This document shows, piece after piece, positions 7,890 through 15,235 of a DNA stretch of 64,000 nt. The DNA is taken from the IMG/VR virus record IMGVR_UViG_3300042559_002030, positions 41,444-105,443 of that record. One strand, 5' to 3'. This stretch comes from a virus. A program made the position numbers and the translations under genes. Each line of letters begins with the position of its first letter. The stretch's first letter is position 1. The notes under the pieces were generated by a model. The model worked only from the letters and a program-made list of their open reading frames with translations, was not told the DNA's origin and made no database searches.

Positions 7890-7910
7890 GTGGCAGCACT
7901 GTGCTGCCAC
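7890..7910. other. Perfect 9-bp hairpin between hsp20 and clpS
   Basis: GTGGCAGCA pairs with TGCTGCCAC around a 3-base loop. It lies 22 bases upstream of the clpS start and 20 bases before the end of hsp20 on the opposite side, with no T-run on either strand. Likely an mRNA processing or stability element, or a partial terminator, that sets the Hsp20 to ClpS ratio (inference). Confidence 0.6.
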
Positions 7911-7929
7911 TGTACTTATGATTATTATA

Positions 7930-8388
7930 TTACTTTTTGTAGTTGATTGCAATGGTCTTTGGCTTGGCTTCTTCAGGAATATCACGCTTTAGGTGTATGC
8001 TCAAGATGCCCAGTTCAAGATTTGCATTGACAATTTCCACATGATCAGCCAACTGAAATTCCCTGCGGAAATGTCTTTCACTGATGCCTTTGTGCAGATA
8101 TTTTGCAGTAGAATCTTCATTGTCCACAGTTTCACGGCTGTGCTTACCTTCAATGACCAAAACTTTTTTGTCCTTGATCACTGAAAGATTGTCGTCGCCA
8201 AATCCGGCCACAGCCACAGCAATCATGTACTCATCTTCGTTGATTTGTACAATATCATAAGGTGGATAATTTGTGGTAGATTGTTGAGCACTCACACGCA
8301 TGAGATCATCAAACATGTTGTCGAATCCGATGCCAAATTTGTGAATTGCAGGAATGTCGAAAGAGCGAAGGGTGAGAGTTTTTGTCAT
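7930..8388 (-). CDS. Small heat-shock protein (Hsp20/IbpA family)
   Basis: 152 residues. The alpha-crystallin domain spans about residues 40-140: PPYDIVQINEDEYMIAVAVAGF, VIEGKH, the HFRREFQL motif before beta-8, and LGILSIHLKRDIPEE with the conserved G-x-L-like step. It starts with the FDNMFDDL-type N-terminal arm of IbpA proteins. It holds unfolding proteins in solution without ATP. Hsp20 is a signature gene of T4-like cyanophages. It is preceded by a strong promoter at 8456-8484 and followed by clpS. Confidence 0.95.
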   Translation of the reverse strand: MTKTLTLRSFDIPAIHKFGIGFDNMFDDLMRVSAQQSTTNYPPYDIVQINEDEYMIAVAVAGFGDDNLSVIKDKKVLVIEGKHSRETVDNEDSTAKYLHKGISERHFRREFQLADHVEIVNANLELGILSIHLKRDIPEEAKPKTIAINYKK

Positions 8389-8453
8389 TTGTTTTCTCCT
8401 TTATTAAGCAAGATGACTTTTAAAATGTAGCCCCACCATGGGCACTACACGAT

Positions 8454-8484
8454 TATTTATAACAGATATCTCAACATCTGTCAA
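8454..8484 (-). promoter_or_regulatory. Combined sigma70 and late-type promoter of hsp20
   Basis: On the minus strand TTGACA (8484-8479), a 17-base spacer and TATAAA (8461-8456) form a near-perfect sigma70 promoter. The same -10 continues as TATAAATA (8461-8454), the exact T4 late box. It could therefore be used both early and late. It drives hsp20 and then clpS. Confidence 0.7.
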
Positions 8485-8489
8485 TAAAT

Positions 8490-9698
8490 TTAAGAATTTT
8501 GTTGTTCTAATTTAAGAGGCGTTGTGACTTGTGTTTTGTCAATGGCAATTTTTAGCACATTGCGTGACTGATAATCTTTCAAGTTGTACATATGCGGCAA
8601 CAACACACGCTCTAGTTCTGTATGCAGTCCACGAGCACCAGTTTTTGTGACCATTGTGCGTTCAGCAATTAGATCTAAACTGTCGGTATCAAAGTCCAAT
8701 GCTACCCCATCTTGGTTAAACAACCATCTGTACTGACCAACCAGGTTGTTTTTTACTTCGGTAAGAATGGTAATAAGTTGTGGTTTGGTCAGCTCGTCCA
8801 GTTGTATAATGCTGGGAAATCTTCCCACAAACTCCGGTATCATTCCGTAGCGTACTAGATCGTCTGGAGTGATTGCTTCTGTTGTGGCGTTGTTTGGCAC
8901 TGTTAACTTTGCACCAAATCCAATGGCAGTTCCGTGTGTGCGGGTTTTGATAACTTTGTCTAGCCCAACAAAAGCTCCACCACAGATAAACAGGATGTTG
9001 GTAGTGTCGATGTCAACTGTTTCACCTGTTGAGACCTTGCGACTATTTTGCTGGGCCACTTTGCACTTGGTACCTTCGATCAGTTTGAGCAGTGCTTGCT
9101 GCACACCCTCGCCGGATATGTCCCGTGTTACCGTGGCGCTTTCGCTTTTGCGGGCTATTTTGTCTACTTCGTCTAGGAATATAATACCGCGCTGTGTGCG
9201 TTCCACATCATTTCCACTGGCATGATATAACCGTGTGATCAAACTGTCAACATCATCACCCACATAACCTGCTTCGGTCAATGTGGTTGCATCTGCAATG
9301 ACAAAAGGAACATCTAAATATTTGGCCACAGTACGGGCCATCAGTGTTTTGCCTGTGCCGGTTGGTCCTGTTATTAAGATATTGGCTTTTTGTATTTCTT
9401 GTTCTAGACCTGTATCACTGATGCGCTTGTAATGATTGGCCACAGCCACACTCAACACAATTTTAGCAGTTGGTTGACCAATCACATACTGATCAAGATA
9501 TTTGTGTATTGCTCGTGGATCTAAAATTGATTCTTCTGTGACGTTTTTTGTTTTGGCCTGTTCTTTTATCAGTAGCCCGTGACAAAAATCAACACACTCG
9601 TTGCATATGCCTACATTGTGCCCCACAATCAGTTTGACGACTTGATCCTTGTGCTTGTCACAAAAACTGCAATGCGTGGGTGTTGATCTGATGGTCAT
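8490..9698 (-). CDS. clpX: ClpX-like AAA+ unfoldase
   Basis: 402 residues with full ClpX architecture: zinc-binding domain with Cys10, Cys13, Cys32 and Cys35; Walker A GPTGTGKT (111-118); pore-1 loop GYVG; Walker B IIFLDEVDKI; sensor and arginine-finger region; and an IGF loop (HGTAIGFGA) that docks ClpP. The RKH pore loop of E. coli reads RKV here. ClpX unfolds tagged proteins for ClpP; no clpP is visible in this window, so the phage enzyme would have to use host ClpP or act alone as a remodeller. It is one base from the large membrane protein gene upstream and lies beside hsp20 and clpS. Confidence 0.93.
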   Translation of the reverse strand: MTIRSTPTHCSFCDKHKDQVVKLIVGHNVGICNECVDFCHGLLIKEQAKTKNVTEESILDPRAIHKYLDQYVIGQPTAKIVLSVAVANHYKRISDTGLEQEIQKANILITGPTGTGKTLMARTVAKYLDVPFVIADATTLTEAGYVGDDVDSLITRLYHASGNDVERTQRGIIFLDEVDKIARKSESATVTRDISGEGVQQALLKLIEGTKCKVAQQNSRKVSTGETVDIDTTNILFICGGAFVGLDKVIKTRTHGTAIGFGAKLTVPNNATTEAITPDDLVRYGMIPEFVGRFPSIIQLDELTKPQLITILTEVKNNLVGQYRWLFNQDGVALDFDTDSLDLIAERTMVTKTGARGLHTELERVLLPHMYNLKDYQSRNVLKIAIDKTQVTTPLKLEQQNS

Positions 9699-9699
9699 T

Positions 9700-11448
9700 C
9701 TAGTTTCCAGTTAATCTTTGTTCAATCTGTTCTCTCTCGGCATCACTCAGCAGGTCTGGATCATACTCACCAGTGTCTATCTTGGAGATGAGATAATCAA
9801 TGTATGCTTCGTCGTGTGCGTAACGGTCACTGAGAGCTTTGTCTACTTCTATCCAGCCAAGGCCATTGAACTTGTACAGCACACTTGGCAGTCGGTCTAC
9901 ACGCAGATAGCTGTCGCCTTTGTTGGGAGCAGTAGGAAACGCAATGCCAAATCCTGATTGTGTTTCATTGCCCAAATCAATATCTGGAACCAAGCTAGAA
10001 TTGTATTCTGCTGCCAACCAAGGAAGTTGTGCCAGTTTTCCCATGTCAACTAGTCGTCGTTGAAATTTCAAAGTGTGGCCGGGGTGAGCTGCTTTCCATC
10101 GTCTGGCCGCGTCCTTTTCAACAGAATCCATCGAACTAAGTTCGACATCGTCATCCATTGGGTCGTCGCTGCTGATAATTGTTGTTGGTGGCTGCACTTC
10201 TGGCTCAACCACTGTTTCCGGTTGCACAAACAATTTGTAAGAACGGTACTCTGAGGGCAATGGCTGGGTAAAATCAAGTTCTAGTTGATCATCCCACAAT
10301 GGGCCGTCTAGTACATCACACGCCTTGTTGGGGCAAAATAGCCCGATGCCCGGTGCATTTACTAAATCAGTGCCGCACTTGTGACAAGGGATAGTATCTT
10401 CTTCAATGATGTACTCTGTGGTCTGCGGTACAAAGTCATTGATGCTTGGATGTTTTGGCAGTGTAGTTGTTTCACCCGGTTTATACACCATTGGTGTAAG
10501 ATTTTTAAAATGCACAAACGGCTGGTCCAGATAAGGGTGTTGCTGTGCTAGTGTTTTTTTAATCTGTTCAACCTGATGGCCGGTCAACGCGCCGTCGTCG
10601 GCTTCATACTTGGGCTCGGCCACTCTGCCGAGATCCTGCATTGTTTCTGTTAACTCTTGCTCAATCCTTTTGTGGGCGTCTTCATCCGTTTCTTCACGAT
10701 TCCATTTTATACTTTGTTGAGCAGCAAGAATTAACATCAGCGCCAGAGGATCAAACACTGCAACAATAATAATAATCACCCATGTCACTGCTTTTTCCAA
10801 CAAATTGGCGTCGGGATTATCACCATAGATAAATGCCGCAATGTATTTTATTGGTCCAACCTCGGCTTCAACTTTACGGACCTCAGCGGCAATAGGCGCA
10901 CGGGCATCGTTAAGTTCCGCAATAGACTTTTGCGACTGCGATATTTCAGCTTGAAGGCGAGCACGTTCTTTCTGCTGGGCTCGACGCAGAGCCACAGCTT
11001 TGTCGGCACCCGTTTCTGATGTTGAGCGGCCCAGTACTTGGTCCACTCCTTCATCCATCTGTTTAAGTGCCTTACGGTTTGCTTCAATATTCTCTTTTTC
11101 GGTTTTGATTTTTTCATCATATATTGCAATCTTACTGGTAACATCGCCCGACACCAGACTTTGATCGCTGTGTGCCTTGCTCAAAAAGCCAAAAATGCCC
11201 ATGCTGGTCAACAACATGAGGAATACCAGTGCTGGAACCAGATACAGTTTATAAGTTATACTGGCACGGTGCCAATTTAATTTCAACCAAATTGCGGCTG
11301 TGATTTTGCCTACTCCAAGTGCAACACCCATAATAACCACCGGCCAAAAAGCTGCGGAAAAAATAGAAGTCAGGCCTATAATGCTATAGAACTCTGCCAC
11401 TGCACTGATGACCAGTGCAACAAATAATGTAAAGTATCCGAATATCAT
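9700..11448 (-). CDS. Large membrane protein with coiled coil and zinc ribbon
   Basis: 582 residues. Three hydrophobic segments near the N-terminus (about 5-25, 33-52, 73-92), a long Lys/Glu coiled coil (about 110-215), one more membrane segment (about 225-250), then a soluble part with a CHKC...CPNKAC zinc ribbon (about 345-370), an acidic linker and a conserved C-terminal domain. Proteins with this layout are common, unassigned, in marine T4-like phages. No function is claimed. A TATAAATA box lies 6 bases before the ATG and there is no ribosome site. Confidence 0.85.
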   Translation of the reverse strand: MIFGYFTLFVALVISAVAEFYSIIGLTSIFSAAFWPVVIMGVALGVGKITAAIWLKLNWHRASITYKLYLVPALVFLMLLTSMGIFGFLSKAHSDQSLVSGDVTSKIAIYDEKIKTEKENIEANRKALKQMDEGVDQVLGRSTSETGADKAVALRRAQQKERARLQAEISQSQKSIAELNDARAPIAAEVRKVEAEVGPIKYIAAFIYGDNPDANLLEKAVTWVIIIIVAVFDPLALMLILAAQQSIKWNREETDEDAHKRIEQELTETMQDLGRVAEPKYEADDGALTGHQVEQIKKTLAQQHPYLDQPFVHFKNLTPMVYKPGETTTLPKHPSINDFVPQTTEYIIEEDTIPCHKCGTDLVNAPGIGLFCPNKACDVLDGPLWDDQLELDFTQPLPSEYRSYKLFVQPETVVEPEVQPPTTIISSDDPMDDDVELSSMDSVEKDAARRWKAAHPGHTLKFQRRLVDMGKLAQLPWLAAEYNSSLVPDIDLGNETQSGFGIAFPTAPNKGDSYLRVDRLPSVLYKFNGLGWIEVDKALSDRYAHDEAYIDYLISKIDTGEYDPDLLSDAEREQIEQRLTGN

Positions 11449-11454
11449 AATGTG

Positions 11455-11462
11455 TATTTATA
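11455..11462 (-). promoter_or_regulatory. Late promoter box TATAAATA
   Basis: Exact T4 late consensus on the minus strand, ending 6 bases before the ATG at 11448. With normal late-promoter geometry the transcript would begin at or next to the start codon, which suits a leaderless mRNA; no Shine-Dalgarno sequence is present. Confidence 0.5.
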
Positions 11463-11466
11463 GGGT

Positions 11467-11865
11467 TTAGTACCAGCGCTGATGAGCTTCAGCCACCCAC
11501 TCTTTACCACCGCGATTCATAATTTCCCATTCAACACTGGCAGGGATTTTTACAATTTTTAAGTCGGCATACGGACCATTGGCTTTTTTCCCCAATCTTT
11601 TTACCACAGATACCAGCACAGGATCGTCTCTTTTCAAGTCAGTTGACAACCACTCATCTCCGTCGACCATCAGTTGCGGTCCCAGTCTTGTGGTTTCATC
11701 GCGACTTGTTCGATCCTGTTGGGTATAGTCAATCATGGCCAGTTTAAGATACAACAGGTCAGCATCATGACTCAGCCCAAACCCACCATGACATCTGTTA
11801 ATGACTATTTCTCGTATGCCTTTGAGATGTCGAATCAGATCATCGTGGGATTGATCGTCGCTCAT
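11467..11865 (-). CDS. Conserved hypothetical protein
   Basis: 132 residues, soluble. A C-terminal part with KIVKIPASVEWEI and GGKEWVAEAHQRW resembles an unassigned protein widespread in T4-like cyanophages; the central HDADLLYLKLAMIDY is helical. Its start overlaps the stop of the GNAT-like gene (TAATG). Probably expressed early from the 12359-12387 promoter. Function unknown. Confidence 0.8.
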   Translation of the reverse strand: MSDDQSHDDLIRHLKGIREIVINRCHGGFGLSHDADLLYLKLAMIDYTQQDRTSRDETTRLGPQLMVDGDEWLSTDLKRDDPVLVSVVKRLGKKANGPYADLKIVKIPASVEWEIMNRGGKEWVAEAHQRWY

Positions 11866-12323
11866 TAGTCAAATTTGTATTCGTAATTTACCGATGTTGA
11901 ATTGACCTGTAGTACACCAGCGCCGTTGCTGAGATGAAATCGGCGTGCCATGTCGGTCATTGGACTCAGTGTGACAAATCTTTTGACATCGGGCATTGTG
12001 TTTCTGATCAATTCAGCCACACCCAACACAATTGTTCTACCTGAACCAGGCCGGTAACTCCACACAGTATAGAATATTGCATTGGTGCCTCGGGCGCTGT
12101 GTTCGTCTGTTGGCGTGGAATATTTTTCTAATTCACCTTCGTCAATGGGTATTTCGTTGCAGAATGCCACACATATCATTGCAGTAACTTCGTTGGTTTC
12201 ATCATCTTCCAACACATAGACTTCGCGATTGGGTTCTACACGCCAAAAGGTCGGCAGATGAGGACGAACAGGGTCGTCTTTAATGAAATTCAAATAATAG
12301 TCTGTCCTTACATTTTTTATCAC
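11865..12323 (-). CDS. GNAT-fold protein resembling malonyl-CoA decarboxylase C-domain
   Basis: 152 residues starting with GTG at 12323, behind an AAGGG ribosome site. The stretch AIFYTVWSY...GVAELIRNTMP...FVTLSPMTDMARRF looks like the catalytic GNAT domain of malonyl-CoA decarboxylase (FYSISN...FVTLSP). That similarity is from memory of the family. The protein is much shorter than a real decarboxylase, so it is better read as a small acyl-CoA-type transferase of unknown substrate. It is the first gene behind a perfect sigma70 promoter and thus likely very early. Confidence 0.62.
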   Translation of the reverse strand: MIKNVRTDYYLNFIKDDPVRPHLPTFWRVEPNREVYVLEDDETNEVTAMICVAFCNEIPIDEGELEKYSTPTDEHSARGTNAIFYTVWSYRPGSGRTIVLGVAELIRNTMPDVKRFVTLSPMTDMARRFHLSNGAGVLQVNSTSVNYEYKFD

Positions 12324-12358
12324 AATAAACCCTTGACATTTGTATGTTATGCATAGCG

Positions 12359-12387
12359 ATTATAACAGTAGCAACCAGTGTTGTCAA
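12359..12387 (-). promoter_or_regulatory. Consensus sigma70 early promoter
   Basis: TTGACA (12387-12382), 17-base spacer, TATAAT (12364-12359) on the minus strand: a perfect match to consensus. Transcript start would be about 30 bases before the GTG at 12323. Confidence 0.85.
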
Positions 12388-12390
12388 GTT

Positions 12391-13068
12391 TTACTCAGGT
12401 TTATTTGCCAGTCCGCGCCATTCTTTGACAGGCTCGCCCCACTGCTTGCCATTCCACTCTACCATGGTAGGAAACGGCCACATAGGTGCTGCCTCAGTAA
12501 TTGCTTGATAATTGCCTTTATGTACAGGCTTGACATCTGCTGTAAACCAGTCGGTAACAGCAGGTTCATCTGGATCTGGCATGGCGGCAATCAGCTGGTC
12601 CAACTCTGCCAGCAACTGTTGTTCAGTTTGAGCTTGAGTACCCGCAGCGTTACCTAGGAATACTTCACCAGTGTCTTCGTTGGTTAATTCCAACGGACCA
12701 TGGTACCAATACTCAGTATCGTCATTGCTCCAGCCCAGAGCTTCCACGCCATCGTAGCCATCATCTTCCCAGGCTTGTTCAAACGCTGCCACATCCTCTT
12801 CAGTGGCGTCGCGGCCTGCGTCAATATCTAGCCAGCAACCGTCGGTCATTTCATAAAGTTCCCATGACTCGTCGTTGTCAATGCAACCAAGTTCATAGCC
12901 GTCTTCATTTGCAAGTTCTGAATCTGTAAGCGGACGCTCATCTGATTCTACTGTGAACGTGCCCCAGCGCCAGCCTTGTTCAACAACAATAGTTTTGCTG
13001 CCATTGTAGAAAAACATTGTCTCTACTGCTGATTTTTTGTACTGTGGTGATAGTTTCCAGGTGGCCAT
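12391..13068 (-). CDS. Acidic hypothetical protein
   Basis: 225 residues, strongly acidic, rich in Trp, Asp and Glu (for example SWELYEMTDGCWLDID and AFEQAWEDDGYDG). The pattern DTEYWYHGPLEL and the Trp-rich C-terminus recall unassigned early proteins of T4-like cyanophages. The high negative charge could suit a DNA mimic or a host-protein inhibitor, but nothing shows this directly. It ends inside the promoter zone of the next gene cluster. Confidence 0.78.
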   Translation of the reverse strand: MATWKLSPQYKKSAVETMFFYNGSKTIVVEQGWRWGTFTVESDERPLTDSELANEDGYELGCIDNDESWELYEMTDGCWLDIDAGRDATEEDVAAFEQAWEDDGYDGVEALGWSNDDTEYWYHGPLELTNEDTGEVFLGNAAGTQAQTEQQLLAELDQLIAAMPDPDEPAVTDWFTADVKPVHKGNYQAITEAAPMWPFPTMVEWNGKQWGEPVKEWRGLANKPE

Positions 13069-13078
13069 GTTGTTGTCC

Positions 13079-13291
13079 TTAAACGTCTAGGTCCATTTCG
13101 CCGGCTTCTTTCACAAGAATCAGTACCTCATCTAGTGTGTTGCACAGGATCTTGGCAGTAACATAGTCGCCTTTTTTGTTGCGACCGCCTGCTTCTATCA
13201 TGAAGCCGTTGTCGTAACGATACACAGTGTATGATTCATTTATCTTGGTCAGCTTGTCGCTGATTTTTGATACTGTTGCTTTAGTTGCCAT
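13079..13291 (-). CDS. Small hypothetical protein
   Basis: 70 residues from the ATG at 13291, chosen because an excellent AAGGAGAG ribosome site lies just before it. Sequence pattern YTVYRYDNGFMIEAGGRNKKGDY is typical of a small beta-rich early protein found in T4-like phages. Its 5' end overlaps the end of the upstream gene by 11 bases. Function unknown. Confidence 0.8.
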   Translation of the reverse strand: MATKATVSKISDKLTKINESYTVYRYDNGFMIEAGGRNKKGDYVTAKILCNTLDEVLILVKEAGEMDLDV

Positions 13292-13745
13292 TTTTTCTCT
13301 CCTTAGTAAGTTCACATGTTAACATAAATTTCTCCCATGCGTCAACCACTGCGGGATGACTCATCAGTTTGTCAGCTTCGGCCTGCATGGCCTTGACACC
13401 TGCTTCGGCCAAATCTCTGGCACTGGCATGCTGTAATGTACACAATTCATCACCAAACTCCTTGGCTAATTTTTGCCAGGCCTTGAGTTGACCCGGAGTG
13501 ATGGGAGTTTTTTGTGGCCGCATTTCACTGGCCTTGTGTAGGGCCTGACAGATGGCATCTTCAGCCAGCCGTCCAGCGGCAATCATGGCCGCATGGTTAG
13601 GTTCCACATTAAACCTACGGGATTGTCCCCCGGGGTATACGCAGACAAGGTGACTACCTCGATGGAAACTATCCAAAAGATTGCTATCATACTCAGCCAC
13701 AGGCCGATACCGCCGTCCAATTTTTTCATAATACACCTTTTTCAT
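13281..13745 (-). CDS. Hypothetical protein
   Basis: 154 residues from the ATG at 13745, whose first bases overlap the stop of the upstream gene (ATGA). The N-terminal YYEKIGRRYRPVAEYD and SHLVCVYPGGQSRRFNVEP form a small beta part; the rest is helical and ends in a Cys-Glu-Leu helix similar in style to the neighbouring 13742 gene (VVDAWEKFMLTCELT against VKDAWDRFQMLAGLT), so the two C-termini may be related. Function unknown. Confidence 0.8.
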   Translation of the reverse strand: MKKVYYEKIGRRYRPVAEYDSNLLDSFHRGSHLVCVYPGGQSRRFNVEPNHAAMIAAGRLAEDAICQALHKASEMRPQKTPITPGQLKAWQKLAKEFGDELCTLQHASARDLAEAGVKAMQAEADKLMSHPAVVDAWEKFMLTCELTKERKNGN

Positions 13746-14182
13746 TGATAATCTCGATCCAACTTTGTGTTGGTTAATCCGGCCAGCATCTGAAACCGAT
13801 CCCATGCGTCTTTTACTGCGGGGCGTGATTCCAGTTCAGAATCAGGCAGCACTGCTTCCAACCAAAATTCACCACGCCGACTCGGATTTGCGCCAAATTT
13901 GCGTGGCTGGTGCAGCTTGCCCAACTTCCATAAGCCTACGCTCACACTACGGAAAAGATCTTCGTCAGTTTGACCAGCCCACTCTGGAGCACTACGACTA
14001 AAGCCCGTAATAGAATCAAATCTAGGCGAGCCGCCGCCGTAGGCCGACCACATGTTTGCCCATTGCTCGTCGTCATTGGGATCAAAATCTGTACGAGCAA
14101 TGATAACCAGCACATCGTCAATGTCCACACGACCTTCCGCAATGTCTCGAACACATCGGCTGTAACTGAGTCCAATTTTCAT
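13742..14182 (-). CDS. Conserved T4-like phage protein
   Basis: 146 residues beginning MKIGLSYSRCVRDI, a start I know from many cyanophage genomes where the protein is unassigned; also TDFDPNDDEQWANMWSAYGGG and GKLHQPRKFGANP. Soluble, no membrane segment. It is one base from the downstream start overlap (ATGA) with the 13281 gene and adjoins the 64-residue gene upstream. Function unknown, but its conservation across T4-like marine phages argues for a useful early role. Confidence 0.85.
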   Translation of the reverse strand: MKIGLSYSRCVRDIAEGRVDIDDVLVIIARTDFDPNDDEQWANMWSAYGGGSPRFDSITGFSRSAPEWAGQTDEDLFRSVSVGLWKLGKLHQPRKFGANPSRRGEFWLEAVLPDSELESRPAVKDAWDRFQMLAGLTNTKLDRDYQ

Positions 14183-14377
14183 TTAGCCACCAAAATGTTT
14201 GATCACAGCATCCAAGTGATGGATCATGATTGTGTTTCCGCTTACATCTTCAGGATGCAGGTATTCGCCTTTTTTGAAGTCGGCCAGTTCTTTTTTGAGA
14301 TACTTGCGCTGTTCTTTCAGTGTGAGCACTGTGATGCGGTCTGCTGTTTCAAAATCAATTTCAAGTTTCTTGTTCAT
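14183..14377 (-). CDS. Small conserved hypothetical protein
   Basis: 64 residues, helical, with LTLKEQRKYLKKELADFKKGEYLHPEDVSGN. Adjacent to the conserved 13742 gene, with which it is often paired in T4-like phages as far as I recall. No membrane segment or known domain. Probably in the same early transcript. Confidence 0.8.
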   Translation of the reverse strand: MNKKLEIDFETADRITVLTLKEQRKYLKKELADFKKGEYLHPEDVSGNTIMIHHLDAVIKHFGG

Positions 14378-14393
14378 ATGTTATTCCAAGTGC

Positions 14394-14945
14394 TTAATCG
14401 TTGTACAACTGACCAAATCTTTCTGGGTTCGCGTCGCGGAGTTGAATGGCCTCGGTCAAGGCCTGCACCACCAATTCGTTGAATGTGATATCACGCTCGT
14501 GTGCCAGTTTCATGTACTTCAACAGATCTTCATCTGAAAAGTCAACTGTAATCTGTACTCGTGTGTCATAATCCTCACCGGCGCGAATGGCCAGGCACTT
14601 TTGAATAAAGTCGTCTGCCACTTCCAAATCCACATAGTCAACATTGTCCCAGGCTTGATTAGCCGGCACATTTCTAGACTTGGCTTCGTTATGATACTGC
14701 TCTGCATAGTCTGGATTGATCATTCGGTAAGCACGATTGTTGGTGTAGTCGTATGCCGACACTTGATGCGCTGTTTGTGCAGATTCAGTACTGAACACAA
14801 TGCTGAAACTGTATCCGCCTTCGCCTTGAACACCGTTCCACGAATCTAGTGTATAAGCATCGGGACCGTAGCATGACCAGCCGTATGCACTGCCTTCGGT
14901 GATCTTATAGTCGACCAATTCCATCCATTCTTTCATTGAAATCAT
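14394..14945 (-). CDS. Hypothetical protein
   Basis: 183 residues; MISMKEWMELVDYKITEGSAYGWSCYGPDAYTLDSWN opens a beta-rich domain, and a helical C-terminal part (DEDLLKYMKLAHERDITFNELVVQALTEAI) resembles a ribbon-helix-helix-like dimerisation motif, although that is only a look-alike. Its ATG overlaps the stop of the tiny membrane-protein gene upstream (ATGA). A second ATG three codons in is an alternative start. Confidence 0.8.
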   Translation of the reverse strand: MISMKEWMELVDYKITEGSAYGWSCYGPDAYTLDSWNGVQGEGGYSFSIVFSTESAQTAHQVSAYDYTNNRAYRMINPDYAEQYHNEAKSRNVPANQAWDNVDYVDLEVADDFIQKCLAIRAGEDYDTRVQITVDFSDEDLLKYMKLAHERDITFNELVVQALTEAIQLRDANPERFGQLYND

Positions 14946-15115
14946 TTGAACATCCTAGCATCTAAAATTATTGCAGCGCCCAAGACTAACCATAATATCC
15001 CAGGCCAAACACTGCCACCGGCAATTGCGGCAATGCCAGCTCCTAAGTTAACACCACCGACAGTGTATCCAATCGTCTTACGGTGCCGACCAAACCATTC
15101 CATAAATTTTTCCAT
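14942..15115 (-). CDS. Tiny two-helix membrane protein (57 aa)
   Basis: ATG at 15115 opens MEKFMEWFGRHRKTIGYT and then two hydrophobic stretches (GGVNLGAGIAAIAGG and WPGILWLVLGAAIIL), ending MFK-stop with ATGA overlap to the next gene. Overlap at one end and an AAGGAATTG ribosome-site-like stretch upstream support it as real. Likely an early inner-membrane peptide; function unknown. Confidence 0.72.
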   Translation of the reverse strand: MEKFMEWFGRHRKTIGYTVGGVNLGAGIAAIAGGSVWPGILWLVLGAAIILDARMFK

Positions 15116-15133
15116 TTTCAATTCCTTGTTAGA

Positions 15134-15235
15134 TTAATTTTTTGTTTGTTTGCCAAAAAATATAAAAATTGCTGCCAACCCCAGGGCCAGCGGCAGGTTA
15201 ACAAATGCCAAGATCAATACCAGTAGCCAATGCAT
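15134..15235 (-). CDS. Tiny membrane peptide (33 aa)
   Basis: ATG at 15235 shares its A with the ligase stop (TAATG). It codes MHWLLVLILAFVNLPLALG followed by LAAIFIFFGKQTKN, a single hydrophobic helix with a basic tail. The stop-start overlap and the codon-neat hydrophobic run suggest a genuine micro-gene coupled to ligase translation, perhaps an early membrane-acting toxin-like peptide (inference). Confidence 0.58.
   Translation of the reverse strand: MHWLLVLILAFVNLPLALGLAAIFIFFGKQTKN

Noticed and set aside
12333-12363. Plus-strand promoter with TTGACA
   Set aside because: The -10 candidate is poor and 19 bases away, and no plus-strand gene follows; the minus-strand promoter explains this site.
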